NCBI GenBank assembly: GCA_017525855.1
Contig: JAFXSE010000121.1
Coordinates: 1-64,000, forward strand
DNA from: Bacilli bacterium
GTDB taxonomy: Bacteria; Bacillota; Bacilli; RF39; UBA660
DNA length: 64,000 nt
Direction: 5' to 3'
This document shows, piece by piece, positions 17,925 to 27,225 of this stretch (its first letter is position 1; every line of letters begins with the position of its first letter). The position numbers and the translations under genes are program-made. The notes below the pieces were generated by a model. That model was not told the origin of the DNA, made no database searches, and saw only the letters and a list, made by a program, of their open reading frames with translations.

Positions 17925-19571
17925 TTATAATATGTTAGAATTATTTCTAAAAGTTAATTTTCTTGTTATTTTTCTTACAGCCTCTCTCCCAAAAACACTA
18001 TCAACTATTCCCATTTTATAAGCAATAACTATATATACTACTCCACCAACTAAAGCATTTATTGCAACATAAATAATACATGATAATCTACTAGCAATAT
18101 TAAGTGGTATTAATAACTTTAATAAAAGAACAGATAATACCATAGCCAAAACAGGTACTATTAATTTAAATAATACATTCAAAGTTTCAGTATATTTTAA
18201 ATTACATTCCTTCTTCAAAGCAACAAAAATAATTAATATACTTAAAGAGTAACCTAATATACTAGAAGTTACAGCCCCTAAAAATGGAGGAATACCTATT
18301 TTACTATACAACAACATTAATGGAACATCCAAAAGAGCATTACTAACAAAACCAATTATAGTTGATAAATAAACAATCCTAAATTTATTCAAACCTTGAA
18401 GTGCAGAAGAAGATATCATATAAATATTAATAACTAACCCTGTAAAAACATTAAGAGCTAAAATATAAGTACCATAAGCACTTGGTCCATAAAATATACT
18501 CCATACTTCTCTACTCAAAAGTGATAAACCAATAGTCATTGGAAGAGAAATAAGAAGTAAAATCTGTATAGCTTGATTAAACTTATTATTAACTTCTTTA
18601 AAATTCTTTAATGTATAAGCACTAACCATAGTTGGTATGAAGCTTGTACTCATACCCATAGCAAGAGATGTAACAATCATATTAATTTTTGGTGCCCAAG
18701 TAGCAACCGCGCTAGTAATAAACTCTACATCTTTAGCATTAAAATTTAAATAATTCATCGTCCTAAGAAGTAAAGTCATATCTACAAAGTTATAACAACT
18801 ACTAACGATATTAATTATTATAAAAGGAAGTGCATAAGCAAATATCTTTTTAAGTATTTCCTTGTTTGTTAAACTATCTTCCTTATACTCTTTATCTAAT
18901 CCTAATACACCCTTATTTTTACAAACACAATACTTAACATAAGAATAAGCAACCACTCCACCAACAAATGCTCCAAAAACAGAAACCCCTACAGCTAAAG
19001 TTACTGGCTTGTTAAACACTTTAACTATAAGATACGAACCAATTAAAATAACAGCAATTCTAACTATTTGTTCAAGTATTTGACTTATACTTGAAACATT
19101 AATAACTTTATGTCCTTGTAAATATCCCTTTTCAACACTCAAAAAAGGTACAATAAGTATAGCAAAAGAAACACATCTAATAGCAAAACTAACATCACTT
19201 ATAGTATTTCCACCTTTTAAATTACCTATAAGTAAATGGGCAATCTGTGGAGCAAAAAGGAAAAGCATTATAAATATAGTAATTGCAATAAAGCCCATCA
19301 ATTTTTTACCTATATGATAAGCTCTAACTTTAGCGTCCATCATACCTAAAGTATTATATTCATTAATAATTTTACTAATTGCTATAGGAAGTCCTGCTGA
19401 TGATATATCTAAAAATATATTATAAATATTATAAGCATAAGCATAAAGTGCACTACCCTGTACTCCAACAATTGCATAAAAAGGAATGACATAAATCATA
19501 CCGAGTATTTTAGTAAAGATTATTGCTAAAGTTGCAATTAATGTACCTTCTACAAATGAACTTTTTTTCAT
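17925..19571 (-). CDS. murJ: MOP-family flippase, YtgP/SpoVB type (probable lipid II flippase MurJ)
   Basis: A 548-residue multipass protein with about 14 membrane segments. It begins FVEGTLIATLAIIFTKILGMIYVIPFYAIVG with YAYNIYNIFLDISSAGLPIAISK, typical of the YtgP/SpoVB branch of the MOP superfamily. YtgP is the MurJ-type lipid II flippase of Bacillus and has about this length; SpoVB is the sporulation relative. No other sporulation gene lies nearby, so the housekeeping MurJ role is preferred. The gene is monocistronic and divergent from the DUF3419-like pair. Confidence 0.7.
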   Translation of the reverse strand: MKKSSFVEGTLIATLAIIFTKILGMIYVIPFYAIVGVQGSALYAYAYNIYNIFLDISSAGLPIAISKIINEYNTLGMMDAKVRAYHIGKKLMGFIAITIFIMLFLFAPQIAHLLIGNLKGGNTISDVSFAIRCVSFAILIVPFLSVEKGYLQGHKVINVSSISQILEQIVRIAVILIGSYLIVKVFNKPVTLAVGVSVFGAFVGGVVAYSYVKYCVCKNKGVLGLDKEYKEDSLTNKEILKKIFAYALPFIIINIVSSCYNFVDMTLLLRTMNYLNFNAKDVEFITSAVATWAPKINMIVTSLAMGMSTSFIPTMVSAYTLKNFKEVNNKFNQAIQILLLISLPMTIGLSLLSREVWSIFYGPSAYGTYILALNVFTGLVINIYMISSSALQGLNKFRIVYLSTIIGFVSNALLDVPLMLLYSKIGIPPFLGAVTSSILGYSLSILIIFVALKKECNLKYTETLNVLFKLIVPVLAMVLSVLLLKLLIPLNIASRLSCIIYVAINALVGGVVYIVIAYKMGIVDSVFGREAVRKITRKLTFRNNSNIL

Positions 19572-19752
19572 CCAATATCACTCTTTTTCATTATTTATCA
19601 ATATCAACAATAATTATAACAATTTTTTGAATAAGTATACAACACTAAAGCCTAATTTGACACACAAATTTAAACAGTTTACACGTTCAGTCTTTCATTT
19701 TTATAATTTTATGATATAATATAAAGCATTGATCAGAAACGGGGTTTAAAAA

Positions 19753-20730
19753 ATGATACAAAAAGATATAAAGAGCGATACCTTAACAGACGTAGAAAAA
19801 ACACTGAATCATATCGAATTAATAAGAAAAATTAGTGCTGAAAGTATTACAAAAAGATGGCTAATGAGTGATAGAGTTTTTGATACATATTCAGAAGTAT
19901 ATCCATTTACCAATGAAGCGATGAAAACATATAATCAAATGATTGATTTAGAACAAAAAGATGTTTTAACTGTAACTGCTTCAGCAGATCAACCAATAAT
20001 TGCCATGTTAAAAAAAGCAAAAACTATAGATACATTTGATTGTAATAAATTAACTTATTATCATATGTTTTTTAAGATTGCAGCAATCAAAGCTCTAAAA
20101 TATGAAGAATTTATTGATTTATATACTATTGATCTAAAAAACTATAAAAAAGATCCTATAAAATACTATAAAGAACTACGAACTGCTATAAAAAAGGAAG
20201 ATGTTAGAATGTACTGGGATGCATTCTTTAGCAGGCAGAACTACCAAGAATATTTTAAATTATTTTTCATGGGAGGCTGCAGTATTCCTAGCTCTAAGGA
20301 TGTAGATTATCTAAGTGAAGATGGATATTTAAAGACTCAACTTTTTATACATGATAACATAGGATTCAAAAATATAGAAATAAGTAATTTACCAAGCGTT
20401 TATAATAATAAATATGATTTGATTAATTTATCTAATATTATGGACTATTCTAAAAATATTTATAGATATGCAAAAACCATAAAAAAATTAATTAACAATA
20501 ATTTAAAAGACGATGGTATTATTATAAGCGAATATGTTTGGTCAGATATAAAAACAAAAAAACACGAATTCAATTTATTAAAAGAATATGGTTGTAATCC
20601 TACTATACTAGAATTTATAGTTGAGAAAACACCTTTCGAAGGATTAGATATCAATTCCAAATTTAATATAAACAAAAATATGAAAACACTAGAAACCAAT
20701 ACATTAATACTTTGTAAAAAGAGGAAATAA
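19753..20730 (+). CDS. DUF3419/BtaA-like protein, copy 1
   Basis: A 325-residue soluble protein. KDVLTVTASADQPIIAML followed by IDTFDCNKLTYYHMFFKIAAIKAL matches the SAM-binding Rossmann start of DUF3419 proteins, the family of BtaA (SAM:diacylglycerol 3-amino-3-carboxypropyltransferase of betaine-lipid synthesis). KYDLINLSNIMDY resembles the later strand of the fold. It could modify a lipid or polar head group with SAM, but the exact reaction is unknown. It ends one base before the second copy, which it resembles along its length. The upstream gap contains TATAAT (19715-19720) without a clear -35. Confidence 0.65.
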   Translation: MIQKDIKSDTLTDVEKTLNHIELIRKISAESITKRWLMSDRVFDTYSEVYPFTNEAMKTYNQMIDLEQKDVLTVTASADQPIIAMLKKAKTIDTFDCNKLTYYHMFFKIAAIKALKYEEFIDLYTIDLKNYKKDPIKYYKELRTAIKKEDVRMYWDAFFSRQNYQEYFKLFFMGGCSIPSSKDVDYLSEDGYLKTQLFIHDNIGFKNIEISNLPSVYNNKYDLINLSNIMDYSKNIYRYAKTIKKLINNNLKDDGIIISEYVWSDIKTKKHEFNLLKEYGCNPTILEFIVEKTPFEGLDINSKFNINKNMKTLETNTLILCKKRK

Positions 20731-20731
20731 T

Positions 20732-21589
20732 ATGAACATACTTAATGAAGAAGAAGATTTAAAAGAAGCAAAGAAAATAATAGAAAAAGCTGATAGTACA
20801 TCTAATTGCTTAAACAAATATCAAAAATTTACCCCACTATTTCGCTTTAGTAACGAAAATATTAATGCTTATTATAAACTATATAATTTTACTAACAAAA
20901 ACGTCTTAACTGTTTGTGGTTCAAGTGAACAATATTTATCAGCACTATCTCTAGGAGCCAAAAAAGTTGATGTTTTTGATATAAACAAACTAACTTATTA
21001 TTATTTGATGTTAAAAATAGCAGCAATTATCAGTATTGAAAAAGACGAATACTTAAACTTCCTAGACCCAACTACTACTACAAAAACACAAAAAAATATA
21101 TATAAAATAATTAGAAATGAATTAAAAAATATACATGTAAAAAACTTTTGGGACAACATTTTCCAACATGACTATTTCAATTCATTATTCTTAAATAATA
21201 ACAAAAAGTATGCAGAAGATATGTTTCCTTATTTACAAGATAAAAATTATAATTATTTAAGACAAAAACTATCTAAAACAACTGTTAGTTTTAAAAACAT
21301 ACCCATAGATAAAATACCAGAAGAGTATCATAGTAAATATGATTATATAAATCTATCTAATATTATTGATTATATAGATACACCAAATGAAATAATAAAA
21401 ACATATTCCCAAATATTTGAGAATATGCTTAATAAAAATGGAATATGTATTTTAGAATATGAATGGCCATTAAAACAACTTTGTAACTTTTATATACCTG
21501 ATTTACTTAAACAATATAACATCAAAACTAATAATTTAGAAACAGAACTTATGTTACTTGGAAAAATATATACTTATACAAAAAAGTAA
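20732..21589 (+). CDS. DUF3419/BtaA-like protein, copy 2
   Basis: A 285-residue paralogue of the preceding gene with the same signatures: NVLTVCGSSEQYLSAL, KVDVFDINKLTYYYLMLKIAAI and KYDYINLSNIIDYI. It is shorter at the N-terminus. The one-base gap to copy 1 and the shared strand imply a tandem duplication within one operon, possibly giving a two-subunit or two-step enzyme. AGAGGAAA at the end of copy 1 serves as ribosome binding site. Confidence 0.65.
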   Translation: MNILNEEEDLKEAKKIIEKADSTSNCLNKYQKFTPLFRFSNENINAYYKLYNFTNKNVLTVCGSSEQYLSALSLGAKKVDVFDINKLTYYYLMLKIAAIISIEKDEYLNFLDPTTTTKTQKNIYKIIRNELKNIHVKNFWDNIFQHDYFNSLFLNNNKKYAEDMFPYLQDKNYNYLRQKLSKTTVSFKNIPIDKIPEEYHSKYDYINLSNIIDYIDTPNEIIKTYSQIFENMLNKNGICILEYEWPLKQLCNFYIPDLLKQYNIKTNNLETELMLLGKIYTYTKK

Positions 21590-21592
21590 TTA

Positions 21593-22135
21593 TTAACCTG
21601 CAAAAACACCATGTAACTTTTCTCTATCAATATCACTTATATCTTCTAAAATCCATTTATCATTGTCTTTATGTAATGTAAAAATAATTTCATTTTTAAT
21701 CCTATCTTCAGTTTTTACCATTTCGCTTATCTTATAATCCCAATATTTTTTATTATCCAAAGTACCATCTTCTTGTTCAAACTCTTTTTTATTTGATTCA
21801 TAATATTGCTCACTATTATTTAATGCAGAACGATAATCATAAACTTCAACTTCTAGAGTGACAGTAGCATTCTTGTCATTAGCGTTTTCATCTTTTATTT
21901 TATAAGACATGTTTTGATACTGTCTCTCCATCAAATTTCTATAATTCTCTTTTTGTTCATCAGTTAAATCCGATCTAGCAGCAACCACCATATCCAATTG
22001 ACTTAAAACTTCACTATCAAGTCTCTGATATTTACTCATAAAATTTTCGACTTTTGCAGTAGGAGTATTTGACATATTGCCACATCCAACTAAAAATACA
22101 GCTACAAATGAAACTACCAAAAATATTTTTCTCAT
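21593..22135 (-). CDS. Lipoprotein of unknown function
   Basis: About 180 residues, taking the ATG at 22133-22135 with GGAGG six bases upstream. The signal peptide ends in the lipobox FLVGC, so Cys near position 18 would be lipidated and the protein held on the outer face of the membrane. The rest is a charged alpha/beta domain with conserved-looking KVENFMSKYQ and WILEDISDIDREK, similar in layout to small DUF4878-type lipoproteins; the family is not certain. It converges on the DUF3419 pair with only three bases between stops. Confidence 0.65.
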   Translation of the reverse strand: MRKIFLVVSFVAVFLVGCGNMSNTPTAKVENFMSKYQRLDSEVLSQLDMVVAARSDLTDEQKENYRNLMERQYQNMSYKIKDENANDKNATVTLEVEVYDYRSALNNSEQYYESNKKEFEQEDGTLDNKKYWDYKISEMVKTEDRIKNEIIFTLHKDNDKWILEDISDIDREKLHGVFAG

Positions 22136-22193
22136 AATCATCCTCCATTTAATATAATGCTTATATTAATTTTTTTTATACATATAATTTAAT

Positions 22194-22577
22194 ATGATTA
22201 ACAATGACTTAAATAAAAGATTAAAGCAATTAAACACAGAAGACAAAATATGGATTCTCTATATTGGAATAATAATTATTAGTTTTTATTCTAATAATCT
22301 AGAACGAAAATACTTTATAAATAATGACTATAAAAGTAAAAAAAAATATAAAACACTAACAACCCTAATATTTGTAATTTTAATTATAGTATACTTATAC
22401 TTTTTAAAAGATTCTATTGACTCAATAAGAGAGTTAAAGCCAACAGATTCTAATAAAAAAAAGGAATTAGTTTATCTTTCATTCATCGGATCCCTTTTAA
22501 TAGCTATATCTGGCTTTATATTCTTATATATTTCAATTGTTGATAAAAATTTAACTGTTGAAATTGCTTTCAATTAA
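22194..22577 (+). CDS. Three-helix small membrane protein
   Basis: 127 residues with hydrophobic segments near 19-34, 55-71 and 93-113 and charged loops. No family recognised. No Shine-Dalgarno sequence precedes the ATG, but TATAAT ends five bases before it (22183-22188), so the mRNA may be leaderless. A palindromic terminator separates it from the convergent 370-residue gene. Confidence 0.45.
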   Translation: MINNDLNKRLKQLNTEDKIWILYIGIIIISFYSNNLERKYFINNDYKSKKKYKTLTTLIFVILIIVYLYFLKDSIDSIRELKPTDSNKKKELVYLSFIGSLLIAISGFIFLYISIVDKNLTVEIAFN

Positions 22578-22587
22578 AATTAAGACA

Positions 22588-22616
22588 AAAAAAAAGGATA
22601 TATTAAATATATCCTA
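22588..22616. terminator. Shared terminator between convergent genes
   Basis: AGGATATATT/AATATATCCT palindrome (22596-22616) flanked by an A-run, giving a U-tract for minus-strand transcripts. It overlaps the stop of the 370-residue gene. Confidence 0.6.
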
Positions 22617-23720
22617 AAGTGATATTGGATTAGGAGTTTGTTTTTGTGAAACTTCCCCACTATCTACAAACAAATTAGCTAACTGATCAGCAGCAGCTTG
22701 TTCAGCATTTTCAGCGTTCTCTAATTCTTTTTGTAACTCTTCAAGTTCTTCCTTTAATTTTGTAACTCTATCTCTTTTTTCATTATAATCAGTTACAGCA
22801 TTAACTATTGTAGGACTATTAGATAAATTACTAACTTGTTCAGGATTAGAATAATTTACTTGAACATTATCGTTAGAAATCACAGGAACACCTGCAACTA
22901 CAGCATTTGACTCATCTGCTACATTCTCTTGTGCATTTTCTACACCACCAGAAGTTTTTTCATTAGTATTTTTAAGTTCACACATTACTATATTCTGAGA
23001 AAAATTATTACCATCAGCCCTTGCTTGTGTTACATATAATTTTATATTACCTTCTGTCTCATCAATTTTGGCAAATATATCAACACTTCCATCAGAAGCA
23101 ACTTGACATTCTGACAAATATTGAACTGATCCATCTGACATATCTTGATTAAACATTGTCTTATCATAGTCTAAATCTTTTAAACGAGTAATAACTTTGT
23201 CAAACTCATCTCTAAGATTAGATGTCTTAGAAGATTGAGAAGATGAATCAAAATTAAGTTCTTCTAAATTTTCTATTGATAAGCCTAAATATTTTAAGCA
23301 CTTAGCTTCAAGCATTTCTACACATAGATATATTGGAATCATAGAATCACTACTATTATCATCTTTAGTAGGGAAAACGCCACCTAAAATTTCATTTTTA
23401 ACTTCAACAGGTCCGTCTTTACTTATCTTATTTAAGATAGCTAGTAAGGCAATAACATTCATTACATATTGATTTTTTACATTATCATCACTAGCTAAAG
23501 AAGCATTATCATCAATTAATTTAGAAACTTGATATTCAACATATTTACGTGCATCATCAGAAAATTTAAAAAACACCTGATTAGCCTGTGCATCAACGTA
23601 ACCAGCATTAGGAGTGGCCTGTGACAAATTTGCTATATTAACAAGTTGATTAAATACATCATTTTTAAATACTTCTACTCCATTATTATCTATTAGTTTT
23701 CCTTCATTACTAAGTACCAT
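22614..23720 (-). CDS. Acidic coiled-coil protein of unknown function
   Basis: About 368 residues from the ATG at 23718-23720 (AGAGG seven bases upstream). It is cytosolic and acidic. The N-terminal half is helical; the middle includes an IKLYVTQARADGNN-type beta segment. A coiled coil (about 320-350, KLKEELEELQKELENAENAEQ) precedes a polar tail ending PNPISL. No family recognised. It is divergent from the VirB2-like/SGNH fusion, with about 120 bases between starts. Confidence 0.5.
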   Translation of the reverse strand: MVLSNEGKLIDNNGVEVFKNDVFNQLVNIANLSQATPNAGYVDAQANQVFFKFSDDARKYVEYQVSKLIDDNASLASDDNVKNQYVMNVIALLAILNKISKDGPVEVKNEILGGVFPTKDDNSSDSMIPIYLCVEMLEAKCLKYLGLSIENLEELNFDSSSQSSKTSNLRDEFDKVITRLKDLDYDKTMFNQDMSDGSVQYLSECQVASDGSVDIFAKIDETEGNIKLYVTQARADGNNFSQNIVMCELKNTNEKTSGGVENAQENVADESNAVVAGVPVISNDNVQVNYSNPEQVSNLSNSPTIVNAVTDYNEKRDRVTKLKEELEELQKELENAENAEQAAADQLANLFVDSGEVSQKQTPNPISL

Positions 23721-23841
23721 AAACACACCTCTATTCTATAATCAATAATAACATAAAATAAATAATTTGAAAATAGAATTTATAATAATTTTACGTTTTT
23801 TTATTTATGTGGTAAAATATCATATGGAAGCAGGTGATAAA

Positions 23842-24801
23842 GTGTTTAGTATATCAAACGCTATTTGTTCAGATTACGCATTAGCTCAAATTTTAAGTAT
23901 AATAAAAAGAATAATTGATTTAACTGGTATTATTGTCCCAATTTTATTAATAACAGGAAGTACAATCATCTTCGTAAAAGCAACGTTGAACCCAGATGAC
24001 AATAAAATAACAAAAAATATAGGTACCGCCATTGCAAGTGCAGTAATAACACTATTACTACCATTTATAATAAATACTGTAATGGAAGTAATTAGTACTT
24101 ATGGAGATGTAGGAATTAACGAAAACGGACAAAATACATTTCTAAATATTTCTGCGTGTTGGAATAATAGTGCTATAACTAATAGCAATATGACCCCTAC
24201 TACCTATACAAACAAAAGTGTTTTTGAAGAATTCACTAATATGAATAAAAACAGAATATCACAAACTACAACTAATAACGTAAAACATAAAGAAAAAACA
24301 AAAACATACAATCAAGTAGTATTAGTAGGAGATTCTAGATTTTATGGACAAAGCAATTACAATTTAAAAAATGATAAAACAACTTATATAGCAAAATCAG
24401 GAGAAGGACTTGCTTATTTAAAACAAATTACTTCTACTATGAAAACATATGATTCAGACAAAGCTGCCTTTGTTATTAATATGGGCGTTAACGATTTAGG
24501 TAATGTTAACAATTATATTTCTTATATTAATTCTTTAGCTACACAATTAAAAGGAACTGTTTATTATTTATCAGTTAATCCTGTAGACGAAGTAAAAGAA
24601 AAACAATATAAATATACTGTTAAAAATTCAGACATTGATTCATTTAATCAAAAAATGAAAAATGAACTTAAAGGAGTTAAATATCTAGATAGTAATAGTT
24701 ATTTAAAAGAAACAGGTTACTCCACCAGTGATGGAGTTCACTATACAAAAGATACATATACAAAAATATATAACTTTATTAGTAGTAAAGTTAAGAGTTA
24801 A
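23842..24801 (+). CDS. VirB2/TrbC-like membrane domain fused to SGNH hydrolase
   Basis: About 319 residues from the GTG at 23842 (AGG seven bases upstream); in-frame upstream codons back to 23767 lack a site. The first 100 residues, with two membrane segments and a short polar loop (TLNPDDNKITKNIG), have the same layout as the VirB2-like proteins at 44417 and 45039. The C-terminal 170 residues form an SGNH/GDSL-type hydrolase: VVLVGDSRFYG (block I Ser), NMGVNDLG (block III Asn) and SDGVHYTKDTY (block V Asp/His). SGNH domains remove or transfer acyl groups, often on glycans. It is predicted membrane-bound with the enzyme outside. Confidence 0.75.
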   Translation: MFSISNAICSDYALAQILSIIKRIIDLTGIIVPILLITGSTIIFVKATLNPDDNKITKNIGTAIASAVITLLLPFIINTVMEVISTYGDVGINENGQNTFLNISACWNNSAITNSNMTPTTYTNKSVFEEFTNMNKNRISQTTTNNVKHKEKTKTYNQVVLVGDSRFYGQSNYNLKNDKTTYIAKSGEGLAYLKQITSTMKTYDSDKAAFVINMGVNDLGNVNNYISYINSLATQLKGTVYYLSVNPVDEVKEKQYKYTVKNSDIDSFNQKMKNELKGVKYLDSNSYLKETGYSTSDGVHYTKDTYTKIYNFISSKVKS

Positions 24802-24802
24802 A

Positions 24803-24835
24803 AAAAGATTATATCAAATTACGATATAATCTTTT
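24803..24835. terminator. Bidirectional terminator between convergent genes
   Basis: Perfect stem AAAAGATTATATC/GATATAATCTTTT with a 7-base loop. It serves both the SGNH fusion and the deacetylase, whose stop lies at its edge. Confidence 0.75.
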
Positions 24836-26408
24836 AATTTACCATTTGTTTAAAATCCTCCATAGTTATACTACTAACAATTGGATATCTTGGTATTAAA
24901 TATTTGTTACTATTTCTAGTAGCTTTTCTACTTCCACCAACAAACGCTAGTTTAAATCCTAAATCCTTAATTGCCTGAATAGCCGTATCACTATAATTAT
25001 AGAAAGGAAAACAGAATGAAGTATTATCACCTATAATATCAAGAGATTTTTTTAAATCGGCTTTAGCTTGCTCATAATTTGCACATACTAATTGTCCTTT
25101 GCCACAAGTTCCATATAAGTGCATATCATAAGTATGCGACTGAATATCCAAATAACTTGACCTATAATTCGCAATATCCCACCATCCAGCTATTAAAAAT
25201 AATGTAGCATGCATCTTATACTCTTCTAAGAGAGGATTCAATTTATTACCATTATGCTTACCGGTACCCATTGCTCCATCATCTACAGTAATTAAAACAC
25301 TTTTTTCTGGTAAATCAATTTCACCATACATCCATTGCTTAAATTCTTTCATAGTTAAAGTCTTAAAATTATTATCTTTTAAGTATTGTAAATGTTGTCT
25401 AAATTTACTTACTTCTAAACAAATTGTTTCATTGCAAGATTCACCTAAAGATGAATCAAAGAAAAAATGATAATTAAGAACAGCTATTTTAGTAGCTTTC
25501 TTATCATATATTTCTTTCCCCTCTACCATTTGTTTAAATATATCCATACTAGTATTATTAGTTACTTTATAACGATTATGTTCTTCTTTAGTAGAAGCTT
25601 TATTATTATTGTTAAATTTTAAATCACTGCCATATCTATATAATGTATATAAAAGTCCATCTACTTTTTCTTTACTATCAGTTGTAAGTAAAATATTATT
25701 TCCCTTAAGCCTAATATTTCCTTTTAACCATTCATTATATTCATCAATAGTTAATAAATTATAATTGTTTTCTTTAATATATTTAAACTCTTCTTCCACA
25801 TTATTTTTACTTATACAATTATCACAATCTCCTACTTCGTAATCAAAAACACTTACCAAACTACTTTCTTGCTCATCTGTATTATTACTATCAACAACTT
25901 TATCATCTTTAGACTTTTTTATCTGCATTAAATTATCAAAATAATTAACATAGTAATACTTATCATCCATATATAAAATAGGTAAAGATACTTTTTTAGA
26001 TAATGAAAAACTTTCTTTTCCATCCATTAACATGGTAACTTTATTTTTTACTATATTTTTATTAAATACTAAATAATTATTAAAACTATTTTTTTTCTTA
26101 GTATCATCTTCTACATCTTTATAATAAACATAAAAATCTCCATTTGAAACTTCAAAATATTTATTTTTTAAAGTCAAATTCTTTTTACTCTTTAATTGTA
26201 GCTTAACACCTTTTTTTACAAAACCAATCTTTTCATTATTTTTATCATATATATTAGCATCATGAACTACTATAACATTATTATTATAATGCTTTTTAAT
26301 ACTCTTTAAGGTTAATTTATTAAACAGCATATAACCAACAACAATACATATAACAAAAGCAACTATAAGAACTATCAGTACACTCTTTTTAAGCCTTTTC
26401 TTTTTCAT
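24834..26408 (-). CDS. Polysaccharide deacetylase (NodB-like) with degenerate N-terminal copy
   Basis: About 524 residues from the ATG at 26406-26408 (AGG eight bases upstream). One membrane anchor (about 8-28) is followed by an SH3-like beta region (about 40-150). The active NodB domain has IAVLNYHFF, ITVDDGAMG (metal and catalytic Asp), SHTYDMH (His pair) and CFPFYNYSD. Before it lies a weaker copy: FKYIKENNYNLLTIDEY…ILLTTDS aligns with LQYLKDNNFKTLTMKEF…VLITVDD, but has lost the second Asp and the His pair. It probably deacetylates cell-wall or surface glycans outside the membrane. Confidence 0.85.
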   Translation of the reverse strand: MKKKRLKKSVLIVLIVAFVICIVVGYMLFNKLTLKSIKKHYNNNVIVVHDANIYDKNNEKIGFVKKGVKLQLKSKKNLTLKNKYFEVSNGDFYVYYKDVEDDTKKKNSFNNYLVFNKNIVKNKVTMLMDGKESFSLSKKVSLPILYMDDKYYYVNYFDNLMQIKKSKDDKVVDSNNTDEQESSLVSVFDYEVGDCDNCISKNNVEEEFKYIKENNYNLLTIDEYNEWLKGNIRLKGNNILLTTDSKEKVDGLLYTLYRYGSDLKFNNNNKASTKEEHNRYKVTNNTSMDIFKQMVEGKEIYDKKATKIAVLNYHFFFDSSLGESCNETICLEVSKFRQHLQYLKDNNFKTLTMKEFKQWMYGEIDLPEKSVLITVDDGAMGTGKHNGNKLNPLLEEYKMHATLFLIAGWWDIANYRSSYLDIQSHTYDMHLYGTCGKGQLVCANYEQAKADLKKSLDIIGDNTSFCFPFYNYSDTAIQAIKDLGFKLAFVGGSRKATRNSNKYLIPRYPIVSSITMEDFKQMVN

Positions 26409-26449
26409 TTTTATCACCTAATAAACAATATATTTACATATGAAATATT

Positions 26450-27001
26450 CTATATAAATACTCCTTCTTCTTTCTTATACATGTTGCTAAACATTTTAGT
26501 TCCCATAAATTTAGGAATTTGTACTACTTTCCCCTCTTCTAAACTCTTTTTAACATCTATAACTCTTTGATTTTTAGAACCTTTATAATATAAATCTAAA
26601 CTAAATTGATCTATTAAGAATTCACCATCAACTAAAACATCAACTTCTTCTAATAGTTTTTTCATATTATTATTTTTTATTACATCTTCAAACAAATATC
26701 CTGTATAACACCAAACATTCATACCTAATGAATGGGCAGTTTTTGCGAGTTCTAAACACTCAAGAGGCTGAACCATAGGATCTCCTCCAGATAACGTTAT
26801 ACCATCTTGACCTTTCAAATTACAAATTTCATTTTTTACTTCATCGATATCTACTAAAAAACCACCTTTAAAATCATGAGTACTTGGATTATGGCAAAAA
26901 GGACAGTGATGAGGACACCCTTGGGTCCAAACCACTGTTCTTATACCTTCTCCATCAACAATACTATCACTTTGTAATGAGCTTGCTAAACGGATTTTCA
27001 T
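26450..27001 (-). CDS. nrdG: Anaerobic ribonucleotide reductase activating enzyme NrdG
   Basis: A 183-residue radical SAM activase. The cluster motif is CPHHCPFC with QGCPHH just before it, and TLSGGDPM is the SAM-binding GG motif. It generates the glycyl radical on NrdD, using SAM and a [4Fe-4S] cluster. It lies two bases downstream of the small glycyl-radical-segment gene and in the same operon as nrdD, the expected arrangement. Confidence 0.93.
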   Translation of the reverse strand: MKIRLASSLQSDSIVDGEGIRTVVWTQGCPHHCPFCHNPSTHDFKGGFLVDIDEVKNEICNLKGQDGITLSGGDPMVQPLECLELAKTAHSLGMNVWCYTGYLFEDVIKNNNMKKLLEEVDVLVDGEFLIDQFSLDLYYKGSKNQRVIDVKKSLEEGKVVQIPKFMGTKMFSNMYKKEEGVFI

Positions 27002-27003
27002 AA

Positions 27004-27186
27004 TTATTTTCCTTTAGATGGTTTATTTTCAGGACAAAGTCCCACAGTTGAATGTTTAACACGATCTTTTTCTTCAGCTCTCTTACCATTATTAAAACGA
27101 TCAACTGTTCCTACTAAATATCCTGTAATACGACGAATTCTTTCAAATCCTATTCCTTCACCAATTTTTCTTTCTTCACTTTTCAT
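27004..27186 (-). CDS. nrdD: Separate glycyl-radical segment of class III ribonucleotide reductase
   Basis: 60 residues containing FERIRRITGYLVGTVDRFNN followed by KRAEEKDRVKH. This is the sequence usually found at the extreme C-terminus of NrdD, with the radical Gly in the RITGY motif. It has its own ribosome binding site (GAGAGGAG) and ATG, 39 bases after the nrdD stop. NrdD's frame meets a second stop soon after the first, so a single readthrough would not join them. The protein presumably docks on NrdD and is activated by NrdG. Confidence 0.8.
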   Translation of the reverse strand: MKSEERKIGEGIGFERIRRITGYLVGTVDRFNNGKRAEEKDRVKHSTVGLCPENKPSKGK

Positions 27187-27225
27187 AATAATACTCCTCT
27201 CTTTTTTTTATTCTTGTTTTTTTAT

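Noticed and set aside
17925..19571. Sporulation role (SpoVB) for the flippase
   Set aside because: No other sporulation gene is nearby; the SpoIID-like domain at 36.6-39.5 kb belongs to a secretion-locus hydrolase. The YtgP/MurJ role explains it.
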